DNA from: Drosophila persimilis
Taxonomy: Eukaryota > Arthropoda > Insecta > Diptera > Drosophilidae
Length of the DNA stretch: 64,000 nt
NCBI RefSeq assembly: GCF_003286085.1
Contig: NW_020825298.1
Span: 6,944,001 to 7,008,000, forward strand
Reading direction: 5' to 3'
This document shows positions 12,550 through 23,305 of this stretch, piece after piece (position 1 is the stretch's first letter; every line of letters starts with the position of its first letter). The notes under the pieces were generated by a model. That model did no database searches. It was given only the letters and a program-made list of their open reading frames with translations, and was not told the DNA's origin. The position numbers and the translations under genes are program-made.

Positions 12550-12890
12550 AAAAGTGGATAGAAAAGTCGACTGAAAAATCGCTTGAAAGTCGATTGAAAA
12601 GTCTGTTACAAAATCTATTCAAATTTAAACGATTCAAAATCGATTGAAAATTTATTCAAAAGTCGAATGAAAATCTATTAAAAACTCGACTGAAAATTTG
12701 ATTGAAAAATCGATTGAAAAGTCGCTTGAAAAGTCGATTGAAAAGTCGATTGAAAAGTCGATTGAAAAATCGACTGAAAAGTCGCTTGAAAAATCGATTG
12801 AAAAGTCGACTGAAAAGTCGCTTGAAAGTCGATTGAAAAGTCGCTTGAAAAATCGATTAAAAATGTACTGAAAATCTATTGGAAAATAGA
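12550..12890. repeat. 12-bp minisatellite
   Basis: About 25 degenerate copies of a unit near TCGATTGAAAAG, with variants TCGCTTGAAAAG and TCGACTGAAAAG, directly after the first copy of element R. Confidence 0.92.
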
Positions 12891-15825
12891 TCGATAAATC
12901 AATTGCATTTCAATTGCTAGCGAATTTGTTACAACCGTTATTTGTTTTACCACGCAATATAATCGCGATTATTATATTATTATATTAATTAATTTATTTA
13001 TTAAGTATCGTGTATTACGATTGAAAAGAAACAAACAAGCGTCCCATGGTAGCACCATAAGCACGGACACATCTCTGGGAATTTAGTTTGGAATTCGCTT
13101 GAAAATCGTAGCTGGCCATAAATGAAAGCAAATCAAAAAGCAAAATACCAAATAGCAAGCAAATCAAAAACAGAACCGAACCAACGGCAAGTGACAACGA
13201 AAAGAACAGCAAATAGGAGCACAAATGAAGGAGAGCAGCGCGCACACACAACGAACGAGCTTATCCTTATGATTTCCCCATGGAAATCAGTTTAGAACGC
13301 AGCTAAAGAGCAAAAAAATCATAAAAATTTGTGCTACAAATAAACAAATAAAACCAATAAAAAACGTCGTTTGTGAAGTGCCTGGCTCCTCGTCTGTTGT
13401 TGTCGAGTCAATGAAATCAAAATGGTAAGGCCCCACAAGGCATATCAACGAGGAGGGTGCCACCGAAGTTGGAAACCAGCGAAAATGCCTCACCTTTTCC
13501 CCATACGATCCAGGGCCAAAGCTGGTATGCGTTACGCATACGCCGTGTAAAACGCTTGAAAACAATTTCTATGAAATTTGCAATTCATTGCCAGAAGGAA
13601 ACCCATAGACGACTCAACAGAATAACTCCAGCCAGTCTCCAGTCTCATCCTCTCCAACTCCTTGCGAATTTACTTCCTGTCTGTGGCTAGGGCTGTGTGG
13701 CTTTTGTGCAGCCAAACAGACAGACATCTTCTACTGTCTACCACTGCCTTCCTGCGTCTCCTGCTTCTGCTTTGATATTTACTACTCTTTGGGCATTAAA
13801 AGCTTTCCGTGTTGAGCTCTCCCTCTCTCTCCTTCTGTCGTGTGGGTGTCTATTGTTGTTGTTTTGCTGTCTGTGGCCTGGAAAAACTTTAGCAATTGTT
13901 TATATACCATTTTAGATATTTCTAACTCCTTGCAACTATGTTTTCCACCAATTTTCATAGCTTGTAAGCATATTCGATTTTATTTTTTGTTGCTTTGCTT
14001 CGAACTTCTCCTAATGCAGAAGGTCGAGGGAGAATTAGCAGATATAAATTGTCACGCGTTCCTCAATTATTTATGGTGATTTAATTTTTTATTTCTTGCA
14101 ACATTTTTTAAAGAAAAAAACTGGATTTAATTTGTAAAAATGCAAATTTTTTGTTGAATTTTTGCAAAGCTTCAAAAGAGTCACAGAAATGGGACACCTG
14201 CAGGGCTGACAAGGCTGGTTAGACGAGGGGATTCACTACCAAAAAAAAAAAAACATATATCGCACCGACTTGCTTTGAGGATTGCATTCAATCTTAAGAG
14301 AACCAGAGAGAAAGAGCCAAAAGCACTGTTTTCCAGCTATGAAATTCGTATCATTGATCCAGTATTCTTAAGCCTAAAAAACTATCGAAAGGTAGAATCA
14401 CGTCGCCAATTTGTGGATCATTTTCATCAGTGGGAAGTCTAGAAATTTTTCAATTATTTGCCACAATACGCCTGGGGAGGGGAGAACAAACAACCTTTGA
14501 AATTTATAGCCCCATTGGTGGCGCAAAAACATTGTAATAAATTCTAGCGCCACTAAACAATTGTTTGGCGAGAAAGCGAGAGGGAAGGAGGGCTGCAGAT
14601 CGAGGCATAGATGGCGGAGGCTCCCGTGAAAGTAATAATGAAAATTTTCGATTGCAAAACAGAACGAAACGGAACGGAGCACAGAACAGAACGGACCGGA
14701 ACAGAGTGGGATGTGGGATGTGGAAGCACTTATCCTTCTTAGTTACACGCCAGCTGATGTGTTGCCCCGTCGGACTTATTGATACTTATAGCACCACACA
14801 CACACCCACACACACACAGGAGGCACAACATATGTAGCATCCTTGCTTCCTTTACTGCCTGTAGGAGCAGCGAGCCATCGAAATAAATTCAATTTTATAA
14901 AACTGATTCCCCACACAATTTTCAAAGTCTGTTCTTCTTCCCTGGGTATCCTCCCGGTGGCTGCGAATGTGTGCGAAAATTTTGCCAACAAAATGAATAT
15001 GTATTGGCATTAAGACTGAAGTGGCTGTTGGGAAAGGTAGCCGGGCATCCACAGGAGGAGCAGCAAAACAGTGCACATCATGTGGAGTAGATAACAATTT
15101 ATTGCCATCAAGCTGGCCTGGCCCCAAAATGCTATAGTAAAAGTTAATGAAACCAATTTGTTACGGGATGCATCGCGTGCCGGCTACACAGCAGCAGCAG
15201 CGGCAGCACAACAATGTGTTGTAGAGCGTGGAAAACTCTGGAAATAGATACAAAAGAACCCATGGACGGACAGCCGCGAGTCAGAGCAAGTTACAGACAG
15301 GGCCAATGCGCTGCGAATGCATTCAATTGTTCCAAATGTCAATAGCCAATGAGCTGAACATTTTGAGCCTCATCAGCGATAAATCATTTGCAGCTCTGTT
15401 TCATTTAATGGAAATGCAGAATATTTACACGTCAACCAGGCAGGCAGTTCACCCATCAATGGAGGGGGACAGACGGCAGCCCGAAGAGAATTCGTGGAGC
15501 CAAGAGAATAATGATATGAAATGGAGACAAAATGAATGAGCCTTTGATCGAAGACTTCAAGATAGATTTCTGGGAATAAATTCAATGACACATTATTTTG
15601 TTGGTAATCGTGTAGTGTATGTACAACTCTCGCTACAGCTAATGCTTTTCCATCCTATTTCAGCTCAGAGATACTTTGTAGGAAACCATGAAAGACTCGA
15701 AGAAAGATTTATTCGAAAAACTTTCATCATATTTTCTTTTAAGTATTATTTTTACATCTTGTCTTTCAGATAATGTTTTTGGTTAAATATTTTTTTATTT
15801 AATATATTTAGTTTTTTTTTTTAAA
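12891..15825. other. noncoding stretch
   Basis: No gene is supported. The short open frames lack domains. A (CA)n tract lies at about 14800-14817. The right end is AT-rich and leads into the Tc1-like relic. Confidence 0.5.
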
Positions 15826-15827
15826 TA

Positions 15828-16220
15828 CAGTGGTGTCCTATCCTGCAGCAATGTATCGGGTCGTTGTCCTATTATAATATCCAGGCAAGTGGCAAATTAT
15901 CGGCATGTTCTCCAGATAATGTGTTACTCAGAATGTCCCTCTACATTTCGGCGTTCATAATACCTTGAATCTTCACCAGGAGAGGCCTTGAGGCCTTGAG
16001 GTGGCCTAAGTATATGAGCAGGATATTTTGGAGATGATTTCAGATTTTTTAATTATTTCGCTGACTATATATTTTCATAACTTGGTTGTTGTTGTTTTAA
16101 AACACTGACATATAGAACTAATTTGAGACAAAAAATGGGAGCTGTAAAATAAAAACTTTTCTTGATATTCGCTTAAATTCTTGGTGTAGTTCTTGTGGCT
16201 TAAGTGTATGAGCACCACTG
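15828..16220 (-). pseudogene. Tc1/mariner-like relic with transposase fragment
   Basis: The element is bounded by CAGTGGTG (15828-15835) and CACCACTG (16213-16220), each flanked by TA (15826-15827 and 16221-16222), as expected for Tc1/mariner insertion. Read on the minus strand from about 15980 to 15845, it encodes a recognisable piece of Tc1-type transposase: KIQGIMNAEM, then RDILSNTL, then NLPLAWI and the catalytic-region motif DNDP. Three stop codons break it, after NAEM and twice just before DNDP, where the family usually has Tyr and two Gln. A second, internal copy of the terminal sequence (CCTAAGTATATGAGCA, near 16003-16018) matches the right end, pointing to a rearranged, dead copy. 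The N-terminal DNA-binding half is missing. Confidence 0.82.
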
Positions 16221-16222
16221 TA

Positions 16223-16800
16223 TATTTTGTTTTTTTTTAAATATTTTTTTTTAAACAAATTTTTTTTTTTAATATTTGTTTGTGTCATTTTTTTTTTAAA
16301 TATTTTTTGTTGTATTTTTTAAAATATTTTTTTTGTTGTAGTATTTTCTTTAAATATTTTTTGTAGTATTTTCTTTAAATATTTTTTGTAGTATTTTTTT
16401 TTTGTAATATGTTGTTAAATATTTGTTTGTAATAGTCTTTTAATTATTTAAATTTTTTTTTAAATTGTTTAATTATTTAAATTTTTTTTAAATTGTTTAA
16501 TTATTTCATTTTTTTTTAATTGTTTAATTATTTCATTTTTTTTAATTGTTTAATTATTTAAACTTTTTTTAAATTGTTACATTATTTAATTTTTTTTTAA
16601 TTGTTTAATTATTTAAATTTTTTTTAAATTGTTTAATTATTTAATTTTTATTTTAAATTGTTTAATTATTTAAATTTTTTTAAATGTTTTTCTTATATAC
16701 ATTTTTTAAAAACGTAAATTTTTTTTATTTATGTAATGTTTTAGTTTTTTATATTTTTTATGTATTATTTATATGATTTACCTTAGTACATTTTTTTTCA
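16223..16800. repeat. AT-rich degenerate minisatellite
   Basis: The left part repeats TTTAAATATTTTTTGTAGTA-like words. From about 16438 to 16690 there is a clearer unit of about 30 bp combining TTGTTTAATTATTTAAA with a T run. No coding content. Confidence 0.85.
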
Positions 16801-16984
16801 ACACGTTTTTTCTTGATTTATTTTATATTTATCTTTGGGTTCTGTTAATAAGTACAAAACAAAAAGGCACAAAAAATTCAATATAAATTTTTTTAATAAC
16901 AATAAAAATAGTTTTATACGTTTCACATCGAAAATGGCTATAACAGCAAAATATATTTTGTATGGAAATAAATTTCTTAAGAAC

Positions 16985-17845
16985 ACGTTTTTGGGAGACT
17001 TTCGAGAACAGAGTATTTTAAAGAGAGACTTTCGAGAAGAGAGACTTTCGAGAAGAGAGACTTTCGAGAGACTGCACGCGCAGTGTTGCTAAAGATCGAT
17101 AACCCATTATCATGCCGGTCACTTTGAGTAGTTTCCGAAGCAGTATCGAAGATAAGGATTCATGGCATAGCCCTTTGTCGTATTACTCGTATTACTATAT
17201 ATCCGATATGGATCACATCGTAATTATACCCAATACTGTAAAATGGTATCGAGTTTTCTTGAGAGAGTGGTTTTGTGGATTAGGCCTACCTTTTGGGGAT
17301 ACCACATTAAAAAAAGCGCGCCCTGAACTTTACCTCAATATAAGGTGGTGTGGAAAGAAGTTCAAATGTTTTCAAAAACAATCCAAAATTCAATTCACAA
17401 CAAATCTGAAGAGAGATATATGCATAGATATACAATTATATATATATATATGCAAGAGTGCAAATTTGCACTTAATTTAACTCTAAGAACACTGCTACAA
17501 ATCGGGGACATTGTCAGTTTTTTGTCGTCGATATCGATACTAGACTTTCTCTTGTTCGGCCTTCCCACTGGCCGTGTTTGGGGAACAATGGAGCTTACAA
17601 ATGCTTTTAAAAGTGGCTCAAGTCGACTCGAAGGTCCCCAAGAGTGACCCCATTGCAATGCTTTGCAATGGCCTCCCCGTGGTGTTCCCTGGGTACCAAT
17701 TTATTTATTAAATTGGGAGCTAATTCGAGCGGCGTCTAAGTATAGTTTCAACTATATATACCGTAAGCAAATAAATCAAAGCTTTTGCAAACGATTCGAC
17801 TGGTTTCCTCTCAATTTACAAATTCTTCTGGCATTATTCGTTTTG
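16985..17845 (+). mobile_element. dispersed element family R, copy 2 (internally deleted)
   Basis: It begins with several GAGACTTTCGAGA-type units (16990-17070), followed directly by TGCACGCGCAGTGTTGCT and the same body and 3' part as copy 3, through TTTCCTCTCAATTTACAA and GGCATTATTCGTTTT. Compared with copy 3 it lacks the whole DUF4780 coding block and has only one GAGA-type minisatellite. That is what recombination between the two flanking minisatellites would leave. Confidence 0.8.
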
Positions 17846-18281
17846 AAGAAGAACAAGAACTAAGAACAAGTTTTTCCGAAAATTAATTCTCTTAATAATT
17901 AATGCAGTTGAACTTATGCTCCTGAAGTTTATTCAGCCTACTGGGCATTGAGCCAGCCGACCAGTTTTTATGCCGGATAATTGCATTCTCTTGATCCTTT
18001 CCTTTCAGTTTTACTGAAACAATGCTAACACTGCGCTTCTCAAAACATGAAAAATCATGATTTCACAGATATCTGTTTTCTACGTAGAGCGCGACTTTGA
18101 TCTCTTATCTAAGCTAATGGTACCACAAATGTGGTTCAAAGAATACGAAAATTTGTAGTAACTGAGCACAACAATAAGAGATAAGAACGGCATAGTCCAA
18201 CCAAACAAGCATTTATTACTTTTTAAGAAAAATTGAAAATAATTTTTGCTCATACCATATCCATTTTACTAATGTATATGA
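17846..18281. other. noncoding stretch between elements
   Basis: No gene and no repeat is recognised in this short spacer. Confidence 0.4.
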
Positions 18282-18875
18282 TCAAAGACTATACAATACC
18301 AAGATGTTGCATGAGGAACAAATTCTTTTTCAATTTTCGTTTGACGCTTCCCGGTACGGGCGCGCGGGGCTATTACTTCAATTCTCTTTTACGCTACCTT
18401 CGCCTCCGAAATGCTACTCGGCTTCGTCAATGCCTCGGTCAGCGTCGAGTCGGTGTGTCTCGAGAGATAGAATACAAAAACAAAATATGAATCGTCTGCG
18501 TGCCGAAACCGTAGGGCAGCGTGGTCGCTGATGTCTTTGGCGCGGCACAGTGGGGACTCAGCCGAAATAGTAAAAAAATTGTATGAGTTCTTTAGATAAA
18601 TTTAATGTACGCATCTAATAGAGAATTTTCCAATCTAATTTTCCCACTGTGCCGCTCGAAAGTCATCGGCGATCCGCGACCACCGCTTCGACGGTGCTGA
18701 GGCTCGAGAGTCCAGAATTGCCGAACAGTCGAAACCGATGGGCAGCGCGGTCGCGGTAGAGACGAAGTACAGGCGAAAAGGGAATTGAAACCCCGCGCGC
18801 TCCCTCGTGCCTTTTGGGTTCTAATGTTAGGACCCGCCATATACCCGCAACATCTTGGTATTGTATAGTCTTTGA
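18282..18875. mobile_element. foldback-type element with long imperfect inverted repeats
   Basis: The outer 29 bases at 18282-18310 are the exact reverse complement of 18847-18875 (starting TCAAAGACTATACAATACCA on the left). Further in, the arms remain related: GCGCGCGGGG plus TCAATTCTCTTTT near 18359-18392 on the left pairs with AAAAGGGAATTGA plus CCCCGCGCGC near 18776-18801 on the right, with small indels. The whole could fold into one long hairpin. No transposase frame exists. A smaller inverted-repeat insert sits in the loop (18542-18655). Target-site duplications are not clear; the right end abuts a poly-T minisatellite. Confidence 0.75.
18542..18655. mobile_element. 114-bp MITE-like insert inside the foldback element
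   Basis: GCGGCACAGTGGG at 18542-18554 is the exact reverse complement of CCCACTGTGCCGC at 18643-18655. The interior is AT-rich while the host element is GC-rich, which supports insertion. CACAGTG ends recall Transib-type termini but no 5-bp duplication is evident, so the family stays open. Confidence 0.5.
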
Positions 18876-19702
18876 ATTTTTTTCTTACATTTTTTTTTTT
18901 TTTTAAATTTTTTTTTGTCTTTTTTTTTTACAAATTTTTTTTTTTACATTTTTGTTATTTTTTTTAAACATTTTTTTTTTAAATTTTTTTATTTTTATTT
19001 TTTTTTTACAAAATTTTTTTTAATTTTTTTTTACTACATTTGTATTTTTTTTTTTTATTTTTTTTACATTTTTTTAATTTTTTTTAATACATTTTTTTTA
19101 TTTTTTTTTACTATACATTTTTTTACATTTTTTTTACTATACATTTTAATTTTTTTTTGTATTATACATTTATTAATTTTTTATTACTTAAATTTTTTAT
19201 TTTTATATATTAATTTTTTATTTTTATGTTTGTATTGTTATTTATTTATTGTTATTTATTTATTGTTATTTATTTATTGTTATTTATTTATTGTTATTTA
19301 TTTATTGTTATTTATTTATTGTTATTTATTTATTGTTATTTATTTATTGTTATTTATTTATTGTTATTTATTTATTGTTATTTATTTATTGTTATTTATT
19401 TATTGTTATTTATTTATTGTTATTTATGTTATTTATTATTGTTATTTATTTATTGTTATTTATTTAATGTTATTTATTTATTGTTATTTATTTATTGTTA
19501 TTTATTTAATTTTATTTATTTTTTTAATTTTATTTATTTTTTTAATTTTATTTATTTATTTTTATTTATTTATATTTATTTATATTTATTTATATTTATT
19601 TATTTATATTTATTTATTTATATTTATTTATATTTATTTATTTATATTTATTTATTTATATTTATTTATTTATATTTATTTATTTATTTATTTTTTTTTT
19701 TT
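18876..19702. repeat. T-rich minisatellite, 12-bp unit
   Basis: Degenerate poly-T with ACA or AAA spacers to about 19220, then about 18 nearly perfect copies of TTGTTATTTATT, then TTTATTTATA variants to 19702. The long open frames (Leu/Ile/Tyr/Phe-only peptides) are repeat artefacts. Confidence 0.95.
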
Positions 19703-21189
19703 TGAATAAATTAGTTTACAGCGTTCTCATAAGTTACAAGTCTCACAATTCCAACTCGAATGGCGGCTAGTGCACATTAACTTGGCAATACATTCCGGCA
19801 CTCTAATATTCTGTAATTTTCGCCATATGTAAGGCATCGAATAACCTTTACGGCCATTGTGTGTGTTGATGACATGAGAGGTCCATAACACCTGTTTATG
19901 CATTCATAATCAAGAAATAATTTAATAATTTATACGAAACGAGGGAAATCGAAAGGAAACGGAGAAAATCTTTCATATTGCAGGCATTTATGATCGCTTT
20001 TAATATGCAGCCTTAAATTTAGTCTCGTAAAATTTGAGTGCCTCCAACGGGAGGGTGGGGGAAAACGGCGAGAATTTGAGAGATACCTCCTTCTGCCAAA
20101 TGCAATCAAATCTCCAACTGATGACGATTTCCCTTACTTTCACTTGAGGGCAGGGACTTCTTTTTTTTCAATCAAATTTTGATGGGTCTGCTGCTGGTGC
20201 CGCTGCCTTCCTGGGTTGAGGCATTTTTACGATTGTTTTGGGCGCGTCTCGAGTTTGGGGAAACGTATAAGTGGAGTTGTGTGCGTGCCTGCCTGCCTGT
20301 GTGTGTGTGTGGAAGGTAAGGCCCCGGCCATAACCCTTTTTGACCGACATCCCGGAGGAGCAGAAACGCACAGGCACCGGGCCGCAAAATGTTGCCAATT
20401 CGACAACGGCACTCAAATGAATTGGCGGTTATTGCGAGGGCGAAAGCGAGGGGTGGTGAAAGTGAAACCTCCCCACCCGCACCCGCAATGCGTTTGCTTA
20501 ACGGTTCATTGGATTGCTGCGAGTCCTCCAGCTTCCTGTCCGTACCAGTCCGGGGCATGTCCTGGGCCCCCCGAACACATCACGGTCCCCGGTCCCCCTC
20601 CCGGCTCTGCCAATCTTCTGGGCATTGGGCGAGGAGTAATCACATTTAATATGAAACGCAATGCAGCAAAAATGCCGGAAACTTGCGCCCGAATGATGAT
20701 ATATATATATTTATGTGTGTGTGTGAGTGCTGCCAACCAGGACCCTCACACACACAATACTGCACGTATCCTTTTATCATGTTCCTTTTTTTTCTGCTGC
20801 CGGACAGCGTTGTCCGTAACTAACCGGCCACTAATTGAGCCAACGGAAGTCTAGAAACCGCACAACATAATTTAAATAAACACACTGGGAAAAAAGAAGG
20901 GCAAAAAGTAAACTCAAATGCCACCAAAGTGAAGTTTTTGAACCACAAACAGGACGCTGGCCAGACAGAGAGGAAGAACATCCTCCCACCACTGCCCCTG
21001 CAAGGGTGGGCAAAACATCCCACCTCTGTTCCGGCAAGGGTAGGCAGAACCTCCCACCACTGTTCCTGCAGGAGGATTGCAGGAAAGCTTCCGCTTGTGG
21101 GCGAAGCTGGAATCACTTGTTCCAGCAAAATAGCTGAGATTGCAAGCGGGTTTTTGTAGGAGTGGGAATCATTGTCACCCTCTCACTCA
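19703..21189. other. noncoding stretch with a short GC-rich tandem repeat
   Basis: No gene is supported. At about 20977-21075 a unit of roughly 38 bp (GCAAGGGTGGGCAAAACATC type, then CCCACCTCTGTTCC) is present in about 2.5 copies. Otherwise nothing is recognised. Confidence 0.5.
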
Positions 21190-21283
21190 CTTTCCAGAAG
21201 AGAGACTCGCGAGAGCAGAGACTTTCGAGAAGAGACACATCCGAGAAGAGGCGCTTTCGAGAACGGAATACTACAGTTTTAAT

Positions 21284-22280
21284 ACTACTGCCACAAAAAC
21301 GACGCGTTGCAGGGTGAGACGCGCGGGTGCCGTTGTCGACGCAGACTCGGACCCGGAGAGCGGGCTATCCATTAGCAAGACCGAAGAGGAAAGCCTTCTC
21401 CGCTCGCCGGAACCTGGTACCAGCTCCCTGCGTAGGGAAGGGCCGAAGCGTTCCAGGGAGGGGATGAAGGCGAAAGCACAGTATAAGGCGGCCCTCAAGT
21501 TACTGAGCCGGCTCCAGGGCAAGGCGGATATCTCCCAAGAAGAGAAGTCCAAGCTAGCCTGGGCTGAGCAGCGGGTACAGGAGGGCCGCTAACACTACGC
21601 GCAGTTGCCCCAGATGAAGGCAACAAACGGTGGATTCGCCAACAAGGTGGAGGAGATGTTGGCCACCAAGAGGCAACGCGGGCCCAAGGTGGCCACCCCC
21701 CAGCCAAAGACGAGGAAGCCGAGACAGAAGGCCATGAGCGATGTGTCCAAGAGACATCTCATTGTGGCCTTGATCGACCGCAGCGACGAGAACGAAAAGA
21801 TGACGGCGACGCACAGCTCATCGAGGCACTATTCTCGCGAATGGAGGAGGACCCCAGCGCTCCCATGCCCACGTTTGATGGAGCGGGATGGCTGAACGGG
21901 GTAAAAATCCTCAAGTGTAATGACGACCCAACGCGGCAGTGGATGGTGCAGAAGGTGCCCCTACTGGAAGCTCTATGGGAGGGGGCCAAGCTGGAGGTGG
22001 TAGACAGGGAGCTGATCCCGTCCATACCACAGGCAAAGGTACTCTTCCCCATTGCTGTCCAGGGGGAGCGAGCACTGAAGCTGCTGCAGAGGCAAAATCA
22101 GGACGTGCCAACGGCTGACTGGAAGGTTCTGCACGCCGGTAGCCCACTACCCAACGAGGGGGGCCAGCACGTGATCCTCCAGATCAGCAAGGAGGCGGAG
22201 GACATCGTGTATCCCAAGTTCGGGAAGATGGCGTGGGGCGTAGGTAGCGTATACATACGGCTGAAAAAGCGCCAAGCGGA
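21284..22280 (+). pseudogene. broken gene for a DUF4780-type protein
   Basis: The first part (frame of 21605) reads a charged, Ser/Arg/Lys-rich region, then a helix-rich segment KAALKLLSRLQGKADISQ and a basic linker ending SKRHLIVALIDRSDENEK. An in-frame TAA at 21590-21592 interrupts it, and a frameshift at about 21793-21802 moves reading to the frame of 21841. There the match to DUF4780 continues: WLNGVKILKC, LWEGAKLEVVDRELIPS, AKVLFPIA, LQRQNQDVPTADWKVLHAG, VILQISKEAED, then GVGSVYIRLKK. From family knowledge, DUF4780 is an insect domain of unknown function found mostly in repetitive or transposon-associated genes. Order and spacing of the conserved Trp and Pro residues fit. With one nonsense codon and one frameshift it is not expected to make full protein. 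The start is not defined. Confidence 0.72.
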
Positions 22281-22480
22281 GACTTTTGAGAACAGAGACT
22301 TGAGAACAGAGACTTTTGAGAACAGAGACTTGAGAGCAGGGACTTTCGATTACAGACTTTTGAGAACAGAGAGAGAAGGGAGACTTTCGAGAACAGAGAA
22401 TTTTGAGAACAGAGACTTCCGAGAGCAAAAAGTTTTGCAAAAAGGGACTTTCGATAAGACAGACTTTCGAAATGGAGCTT
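22275..22480. repeat. GAGA-type minisatellite of element R
   Basis: About ten degenerate copies of GAGACTTTTGAGAACA directly after the DUF4780 block; the same unit flanks the block on the left (21199-21265) and starts copy 2 (16990-17070). Confidence 0.85.
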
Positions 22481-23305
22481 CGTTAGAGTTTTGAGAGAGA
22501 GTTTCGAGAGACTGCACGCGCAGTGTTGCTAAAGATCGATAATTCATTATCGTGCCGGTCACTTAGAATAGTTTCCGAAGCAGTATCTAAGATAAGGATT
22601 CATGTCATAGCCCTTTGTCGTATTACTCGTATTACTATTTACCAATACTGTAAAATAGTATCGAGTTTTCTTGAGACAGTGGTTTTGTGGAATAGGCCTA
22701 CCTTTTGGGGATACCACATTAAAAAAAGCGCGCCCTGAACTTTACCTCAATATAAGGTGGTGTGGAAAGAAGTTCAAATGTTTTCAAAAACAATCCAAAA
22801 TTAAATTCACAACAAATCTGAAGAGAGATATATGCATAGATATACAATTATATATATATATATGCAAGAGTGCAAATTTGCACTTAATTTAACTCTAAGA
22901 ACACTGCTACAAATCGGCCTTACTTTAAAGACAGCCGTTGATACTAGCTATCTCTTGTTCGTCTCTTGTTCGGCCTTCCCACTGGCCGTGTTTGGGGAAC
23001 AATGGAGCTTACAAATGCTTTTAAAAGCGGCTCAAGTCGACTCGAAGGTCCCCAAGAGTGACCCCATTGCAATGCTGTGCAATGGCCTCCCCGTGGTGTT
23101 CCCTGGGTACCAATTTATTTATTAAATTGGGAGCTAATTCGAGCGGCGTCTAAGTATAGTTTCAACTATATATACCGTAGGCAAATAAATCAAAGCTTTT
23201 GCAAACGATTCGACTGGATTTTATTTAAGAATCAGTTCAAAAAATCTGGAAAACATACTTGGTTTGGTTTCCTCTCAATTTACAAGGCATTATTCGTTTA
23301 AAATC

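Larger units (their letters stand above)
21190..23305 (+). mobile_element. dispersed element family R, copy 3 (longest, with DUF4780 coding block)
   Basis: This is the fullest copy. It has a left GAGACTTTCGAGA-type minisatellite (about 21199-21265), a GC-rich coding block (about 21284-22280), a right minisatellite (about 22275-22480), then TGCACGCGCAGTGTTGCT and the body and 3' end shared with the other copies. The coding block differs sharply in base composition from its AT-rich frame. No LTR, terminal inverted repeat or reverse transcriptase is seen. Confidence 0.78.

Noticed and set aside
18915-19709. 264-residue open frame made of Phe, Ile, Leu and Tyr
   Set aside because: It is produced by the T-rich 12-bp minisatellite.
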